Assembly (NCBI GenBank): GCA_030427505.1
Contig: JAUICH010000003.1
Coordinates: 124,001 to 188,000, forward strand
Direction: 5' to 3'
Source: Verrucomicrobiia bacterium
Lineage (GTDB): Bacteria; Verrucomicrobiota; Verrucomicrobiia; Verrucomicrobiales; DEV007
Length of the DNA: 64,000 nt
The notes beneath the pieces are model-generated. The model searched no databases. It worked only from the letters and a program-made list of their open reading frames with translations, and was not told where the DNA came from. Of the stretch, positions 8,585-16,622 are shown piece by piece. Each line of letters begins with the position of its first letter. The first letter of the stretch is position 1. The position numbers and the translations under genes are program-made.

Positions 8585-9595
8585 TCAGGGAACCGGAGTA
8601 CGCTCGACGATTCGCGTGATGATGTCTTCCGTCGTGATTTCTTCCGCCTCAGCCTCGTAGGTTAGCAGAATCCGGTGCCGCAAGACGTCATAAATCAAAT
8701 CTTTGACGTCTTGTGGAATGACATATCCACGGCCCCGGATGAAGGCCAGCGCCCGGGAGGCGAGCGTCAGATTGATCGTGCCGCGAGGCGAGGCGCCAGC
8801 GCGAATCAGGTTCTTCATGCCGGGGTCGATGGCGTTGGGGTTCCGGGTTGTGGTCACCAGAGTCACGATGTAGTCCTTAACGGCATCGTCGATGTAGATC
8901 TGGTTCACCAAGCGGCGGGCCTCCACCACGGTCTCGGGATTCACGATGGCGCGCGTTTGCGGCGGCGGCGCGGAAGTCGCCATCATGTCCAGAATCAAAC
9001 GCTCTTCTGAGATGGTCGGGTAGTCGATCATCACCTTCAGAAGGAAGCGGTCCAACTGCGCCTCGGGTAGCTGGTAGGTGCCTTCCTGATCGATGGGATT
9101 CTGCGTTGCCAGAACGAGGAAGGGATCCGGCAACTTGTAGGTGGTGTCTCCGATGGTCACCTGACGCTCCTGCATGGCTTCCAGCAGAGCGCTTTGAACC
9201 TTGGCGGGCGCGCGGTTGATCTCATCCGCCAGGATCAGATTGGCGAAGATGGGGCCCAGCTTGGGAGAAAAGTCGTTCTTTTGCGGATTGTAGATCAGGG
9301 TGCCCACCAAGTCAGCGGGCAGAAGGTCCGGCGTAAACTGCAGGCGCTGGAACTGGGCCGACAGACAACCCGAAAGCGCTTTTACGGTTAGCGTCTTCGC
9401 CAGGCCAGGCACCCCTTCCAGCAGAATGTGCCCGTTAACCAACAAACCAATCAAGAGGCGGTCCACCAGGGCAAACTGTCCCACCACCACCTGAGACATT
9501 TCTTCTCTGATGGCCTGCACCCATGGACTCTGGCGCTGTATTTCTCGGGAAAGACTATCGGTGTCTATGGATTCGAACTCTTGGGTAATGGGCAT
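8585..9595 (-). CDS. MoxR-family AAA+ ATPase
   Basis: 336 residues, the usual length of the family. Walker A is EGVPGLAKT (about residue 60), Walker B LILADEINRAP (about 122), then the sensor/pore segment LLEAMQERQVTIG, sensor 1 LVLATQNPIDQEGTY, and a C-terminal lid domain. MoxR ATPases are cytoplasmic chaperone-like AAA+ proteins that act on membrane or metal-enzyme complexes, usually beside DUF58 and von Willebrand factor A proteins. None of these partners is present here. Instead it sits between an AI-2E-family membrane protein (51 bases upstream) and a leucine-rich-repeat membrane protein (38 bases downstream). Confidence 0.93.
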   Translation of the reverse strand: MPITQEFESIDTDSLSREIQRQSPWVQAIREEMSQVVVGQFALVDRLLIGLLVNGHILLEGVPGLAKTLTVKALSGCLSAQFQRLQFTPDLLPADLVGTLIYNPQKNDFSPKLGPIFANLILADEINRAPAKVQSALLEAMQERQVTIGDTTYKLPDPFLVLATQNPIDQEGTYQLPEAQLDRFLLKVMIDYPTISEERLILDMMATSAPPPQTRAIVNPETVVEARRLVNQIYIDDAVKDYIVTLVTTTRNPNAIDPGMKNLIRAGASPRGTINLTLASRALAFIRGRGYVIPQDVKDLIYDVLRHRILLTYEAEAEEITTEDIITRIVERTPVP

Positions 9596-9646
9596 TCGCT
9601 TGATGTGTCGGGATGACCCGACAGCATGACTGATTCTGCCGAGAGA

Positions 9647-11149
9647 TCAAGCCGGTTCCGGGGCGGGACGGTCCCCAGAGGGGGCATCTGGTTTATCTTC
9701 TCCGTCTTCCAGGTCTCGAAGGCGTCCGATGCGGCGTTCCCAAATGTAGCGGCGGAAGAGGACCTTGATGGAGGCTGTCAGGGGAACCGCCAGCAATGCG
9801 CCCAGGAGACCGCCCAAGACCAAGCTCCAGAACAGCACCGAAAAGATGACGGTCAGAGGGTGCAATCCGACGGAATCTCCCACGATCTTGGGAGCGATGA
9901 AGACCCCGTCCAAATTGTTAACTGCCAGGAAGACGGCCGTGACCACCACGGGAAGCATCCACCAGGGGGCGTCCGGCGCGATGTACCAAGCCCCATTCGC
10001 ACCCTGGACCGTGGCGATGATGACCGCCGGAACATAACAAATGATGATGCCGACAAAGGGAATGACCCCCAGGATGCCGACAAGCAGCCCAATGAGCAGC
10101 CCGAATTTCACGCCCAGGACCGTGAGGAGCAAGGCGGTAATCATTCCATCGATCAAGCTCACTAGCATCTGCCCGCGGAAGAAAGCGATCAGGTAGTCGT
10201 TGACCTCTCTGAGGGTGCCCACCACTTCGTCTTTAAATTCGGACTGCTTCAGCGGGATATACCGGCTCCAGGTTTCGGAAATGGTGGTTCCTTCCCGAAG
10301 GAAAAAGAAGAGGTAGAGAGGCACCAGGAAGAAGCCCAGCACGAAACCAAAGGCTCCCAGAAAGCCGCCGACGCTCTGTCTCACGAAGGACCAGATCTTA
10401 TTGCTGATCACGGGGAGCTGCTCCACGATCCAGTCGTCAATCCGGTCCAGATCCAGTTCCGGAATGCCTTCGTTTTCCAAGGTGGCCGGATCGCTAGGGC
10501 CGGATGGCACGGAGACATTCTCCTGAGCGGGGGGAGAATTGGGTGGCACGCTCGTCTCGTCCGGTGCGCTCGGGGCAGTGGTCTCCGGCGAGGAATCAGC
10601 AGGGGAGGGCTCTGGCGCTCGTGAGTCCGTTTCGGTTTCTGGCTCAACGTCTTCGCCTTGGTCTTCAAAAGGGATGAGCTTGAGCAAGTCGCCAATCAGC
10701 GGAGTGTCCTGGTGCTCCTCTTTCAGTTCGTAGAGCCGCCTCACGGACAGGTTTTCGTCCACGACGTTCTTGAAACTGGTGGAAATGGAATCGTACTGCT
10801 CAACCAGGTTGCGCGCCTGAAAGGTCAGTGGAATGGCGATGGCGGCGAAGAGGACGATGGCGCTGAGAAGAAAACCGAAAAAGACATAGGAGCCCGCTTT
10901 CTTGTCGGAGATGCCTCGCTCGCGCAGTTTGTGAACCAGCGGATAGAGCAGGTAGGCGATGACCGCGGCCGCGGCCAGCGGCACCAGCAGAGGCTGAAGA
11001 TACGCGATCACACGGACAGTCAACCAGATCGCGCCAACCGCGATGGCGCCGATCAGCACAATGAAAAAGGCCGTCAGACCCGTCCACACCATGCGCCGCT
11101 GAAACGGGCTGGGGTAGTTGGTCTCTTCCGGTTTGCTGTCGTCACCCAT
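9647..11149 (-). CDS. AI-2E/PerM-family transporter with acidic insert
   Basis: A 500-residue inner-membrane protein with several hydrophobic helices: two near the N-terminus (ALTAFFIVLIGAIAVGAIWL and a following helix), one at about 70-95, and five in the C-terminal half, including FGLLIGLLVGILGVIPFVG, the family's conserved glycine-rich segment. This is the AI-2E/PerM family, whose members move autoinducer-2 or small ions; the substrate here is unknown. A long acidic, Pro- and Ser-rich insert at about residues 155-225 sits in what should be the soluble loop before the C-terminal helices, and most family members lack it. It probably leads the run AI-2E, MoxR, LRR, ACT, itself 65 bases after the LolA-like gene. 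Confidence 0.88.
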   Translation of the reverse strand: MGDDSKPEETNYPSPFQRRMVWTGLTAFFIVLIGAIAVGAIWLTVRVIAYLQPLLVPLAAAAVIAYLLYPLVHKLRERGISDKKAGSYVFFGFLLSAIVLFAAIAIPLTFQARNLVEQYDSISTSFKNVVDENLSVRRLYELKEEHQDTPLIGDLLKLIPFEDQGEDVEPETETDSRAPEPSPADSSPETTAPSAPDETSVPPNSPPAQENVSVPSGPSDPATLENEGIPELDLDRIDDWIVEQLPVISNKIWSFVRQSVGGFLGAFGFVLGFFLVPLYLFFFLREGTTISETWSRYIPLKQSEFKDEVVGTLREVNDYLIAFFRGQMLVSLIDGMITALLLTVLGVKFGLLIGLLVGILGVIPFVGIIICYVPAVIIATVQGANGAWYIAPDAPWWMLPVVVTAVFLAVNNLDGVFIAPKIVGDSVGLHPLTVIFSVLFWSLVLGGLLGALLAVPLTASIKVLFRRYIWERRIGRLRDLEDGEDKPDAPSGDRPAPEPA

Positions 11150-11214
11150 TGTAGCTGCTTAGCGTGTGAAGGCACACTACCGGCGCTGCCGCGTGACGGC
11201 AAGAAGGGAAGTCT

Positions 11215-11994
11215 TCAACTTTCAGGGCGGACCCCTTCCACCTGCTCGTCGATCTCCAGATAGGTGTGGCTGATGGTGCGGGTGGTCTCCGGATCGATGG
11301 TGTCGATACGCATTTCATCCACCATCCAGACATCGTCCATCTTCTTTCCGTGGAGCACTTCGAACCTTTTGACGGGGAGCCCCTGCCGGTTGTAGCCCAT
11401 CATCTTTGCCAGGGCGCCGCTGCCTTTGTCCACCCACATGTCCACGGTGGCGTAGTTGCCTTTTCCGTCCGGATTCACCACCCGGACCTGCCAGGTTTCC
11501 ATTTTCATGCCCAGGGATGGCCGGAGCTTCTCTTCATTCACGATCTTGGCGTTCTTCCAGTAGAGGAAGCGCATGGACAGATCTTCGTAGGTGACGTCCG
11601 TCCCGCGGATAGCCTCCCCATAGCGGGAAGGAGCGATCGCTTCATCGCTGCCTTTGACCACCTCCCGGAGGATCAACTCGTCCGAACCCGTGGACAGGTG
11701 GATAATCTGGTCGGGATCGAAGAAGCGAAACCGGATGGCGTTGGGTTGGAGAGAAAGCCGGAAGGGAATTTTTTGCCGGTCGTCCGTGCGGAGTTGGCCG
11801 GTGAAGTCGTGATCGTACAATGTGTAGCTGTAGCGGACCAGCTTGAGAATGTCGTTGGCCGTCAGCGTATCGATCGTTTTGCCTTCGAAGGGCTGGTCAG
11901 GGGCCGGTTCCTGGGCCCTGACAAAGCCGCCCGTGGCGAGCAGGGCTGCGGCGGTTGGCAGAAAAAGGGGTCTGAAGAAACGGTGGAAGTTCAT
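11215..11994 (-). CDS. Periplasmic LolA-like outer-membrane lipoprotein-sorting protein
   Basis: 259 residues from the ATG at 11994, which begins a signal peptide (NFHRFFRPLFLPTAAALLA, cleavage near VRAQ). The mature part has the LolA/LolB-like beta fold: a tyrosine-rich stretch (YSYTLYDHDFTGQL), RFRFFDPDQIIHL, a middle part with KMETWQVRVVNPDG, and a C-terminal MVDEMRIDTIDP. Proteins of this outer-membrane lipoprotein-sorting type carry lipid or lipoprotein through the periplasm; this longer version is distinct from classical LolA. A longer frame to 12090 lacks signal-peptide character and is rejected. It is divergent from the glycosyltransferase, with 158 bases between them. Confidence 0.72.
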   Translation of the reverse strand: MNFHRFFRPLFLPTAAALLATGGFVRAQEPAPDQPFEGKTIDTLTANDILKLVRYSYTLYDHDFTGQLRTDDRQKIPFRLSLQPNAIRFRFFDPDQIIHLSTGSDELILREVVKGSDEAIAPSRYGEAIRGTDVTYEDLSMRFLYWKNAKIVNEEKLRPSLGMKMETWQVRVVNPDGKGNYATVDMWVDKGSGALAKMMGYNRQGLPVKRFEVLHGKKMDDVWMVDEMRIDTIDPETTRTISHTYLEIDEQVEGVRPES

Positions 11995-12152
11995 GATGAG
12001 CCAGGGAGTCCCGAGATGTTTTACTTTACTAAAGAATGGGGTGAGCGAAAGATGGTTCTGCTGGCGCCGCCGTGGAGGGCGGACTGGCATCCGGTCGAGC
12101 CAAAGATAGGACGGTAGCGGCTCGTTCAGTATTCAGGTGGGCCGCCCTTCCT

Positions 12153-13736
12153 ATGCCGGGCTTTCGTATCTTTCTTTCGGGTTTGTTGGCACTCACATTG
12201 GTGAGATTGTTGATCGCCGCCCACCTGGAAATCCAGCCGGATGAAGCTCTCAGCTATGTCTACGGTCAAGAGCTGGACTTCGGCTACTTCGATCAAGGAC
12301 CCGGGCCCGCTCTGGCGGCCTGGATCGGGACCAGTGGTTTGGGAAAAAGTGCCTGGGCACTGCGGGCCTTGTCGAGTCTGGCTATCCTGAGTGCCAGCAT
12401 CGTCCTTTTTCGCCTGGTCGCCAGCGCTTACGATAGCCGCACCGCCGGGTGGTGCGCCGCGCTCTTCAACTTTCTGCCCTCGGTGAATTTGGCGGCGGTG
12501 ACGCTTTCCCCCATGGCACTGGCCTTGCCCTTCTGGGCCGTGTGTTTATTGTTCCTCTGGCGGGGGTTGCATCGCTCTCATCCCTACAATCTTGCCTGGC
12601 CGATAGCCGGGATCTGTGCGGGCTTGGCTTTCTGTTGTCATGTCATGGGAGGTCTGCTCGTGGTGGGCTTGCTGGTCCTGCTGACCTGTTTCCGCCGTTG
12701 GCGTTCGCGGCTCAGGCAGCCAGGAGTGCTTCTCTTTCTCGTGGCCTTTCTGGCGGCGGCTTCACCCGTCATTTACTGGGAAGCCCGCCAGAACTGGCTC
12801 CCGTGGAGCATCGAGTTGACCCGGCTTTGGCCCCCCTCCAGTGAGGAGAAACTGACGGACGTTTGGCTGCGAGAATTTTTCGGCTGGCTGTGGGCGGGTT
12901 CTCCGCTGGTGGTGGGAGTGGTCGCCTGGATCGGCGGTCTGCGGCTTTTCCGCGTCACGGCGGTGCGAGATTCGGACGTGTTCTTTCTCTCATTTGCGCT
13001 CCCGGTCGTGGGAGCGCTTCTAGTGACAGGGCTGGTGAGCCGTGACGCCACGCTTACGCTTCCAATCTGGTTTGGGGGAATCGCCGTGGTGTGTCACGAG
13101 TGGCGGGTGCGGCCGGCGGGAAATCTGCTCCGTTGGGCTGCCATGCCGGTGGCCACGGGCACGGCGCTGATTGCCAGTCTTCTGTCCTTTGGCACGGGAC
13201 TGGTGAATCTGCCCGGCAGTCCCGCCGGACTCATTGCTTCGCCCATGGGGCGTCAAGAAATCGCGGACGTGGTCGGCTATACCAACTACGTTGCCACGGG
13301 AGTCAACGGAAAGGAGACTAGCCTGTTTATCCTGACAGACACACCAGAGACCGCGGGACTGCTCGACTGGTACCTTGGCGAAGAAACGCCCGTAGCGCCC
13401 GCAGGAGGAAGATCAGTCCGCCGCGCGATCTTTCCGCTGGAGGCACGATCCTTTCTTCACCAGTGGGTGCTGTGGCCGACTCATGTGTCCAATCCCGCCG
13501 CTTTTACCGGAGCCACCGCTATCTATTGCGGGCAAACGTCCGCGGAAGAACCGGTGCCCTCCGCGCTGACGGCTTGCTTCGGTTCCATCGAATCTCTCGG
13601 CGCCTACAAAAAGGGGAGCAGCGAATCACCTGTTTCATTCCAGCTTTTTCTGTGTATCGATTACCAGCCCGAAGTCAGGGACCGGCCGGCTCTAGAGAGA
13701 CCCGGAGAGCCGGAAGATCGGGAGGAAAGTCCATAA
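12153..13736 (+). CDS. Membrane glycosyltransferase, family GT39/PMT-like
   Basis: About 527 residues from ATG 12153, with around ten hydrophobic segments. The loop after the first helix has HLEIQPDEALSYVYGQELDFG, matching the acidic catalytic loop (here PDEA) of ArnT/PMT-like enzymes that use polyprenyl-phosphate sugars, followed by YFDQGPGPALAAW. The C-terminal part is a soluble domain with a FIL-T-D-T-P-E-T segment. It probably transfers a sugar from a lipid carrier to an envelope acceptor on the periplasmic side. The longer frame from 12072 lies in the divergent promoter region and is not preferred. Confidence 0.85.
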   Translation: MPGFRIFLSGLLALTLVRLLIAAHLEIQPDEALSYVYGQELDFGYFDQGPGPALAAWIGTSGLGKSAWALRALSSLAILSASIVLFRLVASAYDSRTAGWCAALFNFLPSVNLAAVTLSPMALALPFWAVCLLFLWRGLHRSHPYNLAWPIAGICAGLAFCCHVMGGLLVVGLLVLLTCFRRWRSRLRQPGVLLFLVAFLAAASPVIYWEARQNWLPWSIELTRLWPPSSEEKLTDVWLREFFGWLWAGSPLVVGVVAWIGGLRLFRVTAVRDSDVFFLSFALPVVGALLVTGLVSRDATLTLPIWFGGIAVVCHEWRVRPAGNLLRWAAMPVATGTALIASLLSFGTGLVNLPGSPAGLIASPMGRQEIADVVGYTNYVATGVNGKETSLFILTDTPETAGLLDWYLGEETPVAPAGGRSVRRAIFPLEARSFLHQWVLWPTHVSNPAAFTGATAIYCGQTSAEEPVPSALTACFGSIESLGAYKKGSSESPVSFQLFLCIDYQPEVRDRPALERPGEPEDREESP

Positions 13737-13846
13737 GGCGCTCAGGTATCGGCTCTGGAACCGCTGTCGCCGTGCCGGAACATTTCCTCCTTCCCTCTTG
13801 ACCATGGCGCGGAACATCACCCATTCTAACTTTCTCAATTCTTAAG

Positions 13847-14878
13847 ATGAACCTGCGCGATCAGCTGAAAGAGATTCTTCCGGAAATCCTGCCTCGCAAT
13901 CCTGCTGAAGCCGTCAAGGGCACCGAATTGATCGAGCTGGTCAAGTACCGCCTGCACCAGGACTACAGCGACGCGACGCTGCGTTATCACTTTTCCATCA
14001 TGTCGTGCGACCCGTCGTCGCCCATCGCAAAGGTGGAACAAGGGCAGGGGTATTACCTGCGGACGACCACTATTCATTCGCTGAACAGCGCGAGAAATTT
14101 GATCTCCCCCAGCCAGGCCTACCTGGGGGGTGAATTGTCAATGACTTCTGGGGACGTGGATCAGGCGATCAGCCGGGCCAGCAAGTTCCGGGCGGTCTTT
14201 CAGCGGTATTGCGAAGTCAGTCACGTGTTTCCCTTTACCTTCGAGCGGTCTTTCTCCGACGCGGAAGCCTCGCATAACCGTTGGCGCTATCCCGACGCGG
14301 CTATTGTGGAATGGCAGGTGGGGGCATTGACGGAAGACGGCTACACTTTGGACAAGGAACAGATCGAGCTGCAACGGCGGCTCGGGAACGCTCCGTTACG
14401 CGTGACCGCCGTGAAGCTGAAGCTGGAGGTCACGCACCAGAGCCTGCGGGAAAGTTTTTTCCAGTGTCTCAGCACTTCCTCCTGGGCGAACGCGGGGGAA
14501 CTGGTGCTCGCCGCGCCAGCCATCGACGAACAACTCGTCGAAGAAATCCGGGTTCTGGCGGGAGACTACGGAATTGGAGTGACGACCTTTGGCCTGGACG
14601 CGGACATCCTGGACGACATGCCCGAACCCGCGGCGGTCGAAAATCTGATGCCGCGGGAGTTTGAAGCCATCCAATCGCTCTTTACCCGCCGCCGCATTGC
14701 TTCTCCCCGTGAAGTGCGTTCTCACCTCAACTGGGCAGCCGTCCGGGAACTGGCGGAAGACAACGCGGATTTCGGCCTTTTCGAGCAGTGGATCTCCAGT
14801 TGCCTGATGGAGGAGCACGCCTGGCCGATCAACGAATTCTCCGCCCGGGAAAAGCTTCCCAAGGAAAACGTGGCTTAA
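13847..14878 (+). CDS. Winged-helix plus HrgA/COG2958-like nuclease-fold protein
   Basis: 343 residues, cytoplasmic. Residues 1-72 look like a winged-helix DNA-binding domain (GTELIELVKYRLHQDYSDATLRYH, ending with the wing GQGYYLR). The C-terminal half matches what I recall of the COG2958/HrgA type: WRYPDAAIVEW (about 146-156), then VTAVKLKLEV (187-195), SLRESFFQCLSTSSWANAG (199-217) and DYGIGVTTFGLD. The proline-aspartate and the lysine-bearing strand suggest a PD-(D/E)xK restriction-endonuclease fold. The acidic residue expected two before the catalytic lysine appears to be lysine here (K190-L-K192). No methyltransferase is nearby, so a restriction role is unsupported. It could be a DNA-binding regulator. 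It ends 8 bases from the convergent sulfatase. Confidence 0.7.
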   Translation: MNLRDQLKEILPEILPRNPAEAVKGTELIELVKYRLHQDYSDATLRYHFSIMSCDPSSPIAKVEQGQGYYLRTTTIHSLNSARNLISPSQAYLGGELSMTSGDVDQAISRASKFRAVFQRYCEVSHVFPFTFERSFSDAEASHNRWRYPDAAIVEWQVGALTEDGYTLDKEQIELQRRLGNAPLRVTAVKLKLEVTHQSLRESFFQCLSTSSWANAGELVLAAPAIDEQLVEEIRVLAGDYGIGVTTFGLDADILDDMPEPAAVENLMPREFEAIQSLFTRRRIASPREVRSHLNWAAVRELAEDNADFGLFEQWISSCLMEEHAWPINEFSAREKLPKENVA

Positions 14879-14886
14879 CGAGCGCC

Positions 14887-16290
14887 TTACATCGGCGCGA
14901 TGCGATCGCTTCCCACATCCGTGGTCAGGTTGACGTGAGCGTCGAACGATTCGTGGATGAGCCGGTGTTTGATCTCCTGGTGCCCGGCGGAATTCCAAAG
15001 GTCTTCGAACTCCCAGGGATCCTCCTCCATGTCGTAAAGTTCGCCCTGTCCGGTGCTGTGGTAGAGACTCAGTTTGTATCTCCCCGTGCGGTGCATGGTG
15101 GCGAAAGTGCCGGTGCCGCCCGTGAAGTGGGAGTCGAGCGCGTCGAAATATTCGCAACGGACAAAGTCCCGGCCATGATCCGCCGCCGCTTGACCGGTGA
15201 GGATGGGCATCAGGCTCTGGCCCTGATGATAGGCGGGGACTTCCAGTCCCGCGAGTTCCAGCAAGGTCGCGGAAAGGTCCAGAAGCTCCACCAGCCCTGA
15301 AGCCTGTAGATTCTGCGCGATGCGGCCCGGCCAGGAAAAGATCAATGGCACGCGGGTCAGGCCTTCGTAGAAACGGCATCCCTTATACATCAAACCATGG
15401 TCGCCGAGGGATTCGCCGTGGTCGCTGGTAAAGATGACCACCGTGTTATCCCGCTGGCCTGTTTCGTCCAGGTAAGCCAGTAGGCGGCCAAACTGCTCGT
15501 CAATGAGCGCGATCATCGCGTAGTAGCGGGCCTGGGCCTCCCGTGCGGCATGTTGTTCGGGAGTGCGGATCTCGTCCTGAAAATCCACGCGGCTGAGGTT
15601 CTGCTGGTGAGCCAGATCGCTTTCCTGGAAGTAGGGTCCCGGCATGGCTTCCGGGTCGAAGCGGTCCGCATAAGCCTTGGGCGGAATGAACGGCGGGTGA
15701 GGATCGTAAATATTCAAGTTTAACAACCAGGGCTGTCCCTCCGGGCGGTCCCGTCCAATGAACTCGATGCCTCTCTCCGTGGCCCAAGTGGTCTGGTGAA
15801 GCTCCGCGGGCACGCGTTCCTCACTTTCGCGCAGGGCATTCAGGTCACCGCCCTGATCGCGCACCCAGTCCGCGTAGTCGTGTTCGCCCAGGGGCCAATC
15901 GTCCCGCGGGGCATGGCTGAAGTGCCAGGTGTCAAACCCGTCATCCAAGCGCGGCTCAGTGCGGCGCCCGGAACTTTGCAGGTGAAACTTGCCCACCATG
16001 CCGCAGTCATAGCCACTGTCCGCGATCAACTTGGAGATCAAGGGGGGAGCCGAGGCCGGAAAGGTGCCATTGCCGTTGCGCGTGCTGTGCAGACGGCTTG
16101 GGTACAGCCCCGTCATGAAACTGGAACGGCTGGGGGTACAGATGGGGCTCTGACAATAGGCCCGCGTAAAGGCCGTGCCAGTACCCACTAACAGATCCAG
16201 AACCGGAGTCTGAACGTGGGGATTTCCCAGGCTGAAAATCGTATCGAATCGCTGCTGATCGGTGCAGTACCAGAGAATGTTCGGACGCAT
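14887..16290 (-). CDS. Sulfatase (formylglycine type)
   Basis: 467 residues. The sulfatase signature C-x-P-S-R is present (CTPSRSSFMTGLYPSR), whose Cys becomes formylglycine. Metal-site segments are ILWYCTDQQR at the N-terminus and FTSDHGESLGDHGLMYKG near residue 330. NLNIYDPHPPF is the family's middle motif. The usual second N-terminal Asp is Gln in the DQQR form seen in several bacterial sulfatases. No signal peptide is visible from ATG 16290, and the frame extending to 16341 runs into a repeat element, so the chosen start is safer. It may be cytoplasmic and act on imported sulfated sugars or on small sulfate esters. Its whole upstream region is repeat copy 1, 8 bases from the start codon. 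Substrate unknown. Confidence 0.9.
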   Translation of the reverse strand: MRPNILWYCTDQQRFDTIFSLGNPHVQTPVLDLLVGTGTAFTRAYCQSPICTPSRSSFMTGLYPSRLHSTRNGNGTFPASAPPLISKLIADSGYDCGMVGKFHLQSSGRRTEPRLDDGFDTWHFSHAPRDDWPLGEHDYADWVRDQGGDLNALRESEERVPAELHQTTWATERGIEFIGRDRPEGQPWLLNLNIYDPHPPFIPPKAYADRFDPEAMPGPYFQESDLAHQQNLSRVDFQDEIRTPEQHAAREAQARYYAMIALIDEQFGRLLAYLDETGQRDNTVVIFTSDHGESLGDHGLMYKGCRFYEGLTRVPLIFSWPGRIAQNLQASGLVELLDLSATLLELAGLEVPAYHQGQSLMPILTGQAAADHGRDFVRCEYFDALDSHFTGGTGTFATMHRTGRYKLSLYHSTGQGELYDMEEDPWEFEDLWNSAGHQEIKHRLIHESFDAHVNLTTDVGSDRIAPM

Positions 16291-16297
16291 GAGGAGA

Positions 16298-16516
16298 CTA
16301 GGCAGTGTGGACAAATTGGGGGCGGAGCGGCGCGAGGCCATTTTTTGTCTGGCAAGGCGCCGCGAACGGCATTGGGCCTATCCCCAATAGAGTGAGCGGG
16401 AACGAAGCCAGGCAAAAAATGGGCCGCGTCCCCAGGTATTCGCTGCTTCGCGGCGCTGAGTTCTCTTTCCCATTCCTCATATCCGGTCCGTTCTCTAATT
16501 TTTCCACACTGCCTAA
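16298..16516. repeat. CTAG-bounded palindromic element, copy 1 (full length)
   Basis: 219 bases. The left end is CTAGGCAGTGTGGACAAATT and the right end is the inverted form of TTAGGCAGTGTGGAAAAATT, giving terminal inverted repeats of about 20 bases with few mismatches. Inside, 16338-16353 and 16407-16422 are inverted copies with one mismatch (CCATTTTTTG.CTGGC), and ATTGGG (16371-16376) pairs with CCCAAT (16383-16388) at the tip, so the left two-thirds can fold as one long imperfect hairpin. The terminal CTAG at the left and CTAA at the right may be a target duplication. It has no coding potential. It fills most of the gap between the pseudokinase gene and the sulfatase start. Confidence 0.85.
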
Positions 16517-16622
16517 ACCTCTTAGACGAAGGTCCGGAGCTTCGCAAGAGAACCCGGCCCGGCGCTTTGATCGTGGGGGTCGTTGACCCTGTCTGGCCAT
16601 CCCGAAAACCGGCGAGACGCCG

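Noticed and set aside
13847-16290. A restriction-modification or defence island from the HrgA-like protein
   Set aside because: Neighbours are a glycosyltransferase and a sulfatase; no methyltransferase, helicase partner or mobile gene is adjacent.
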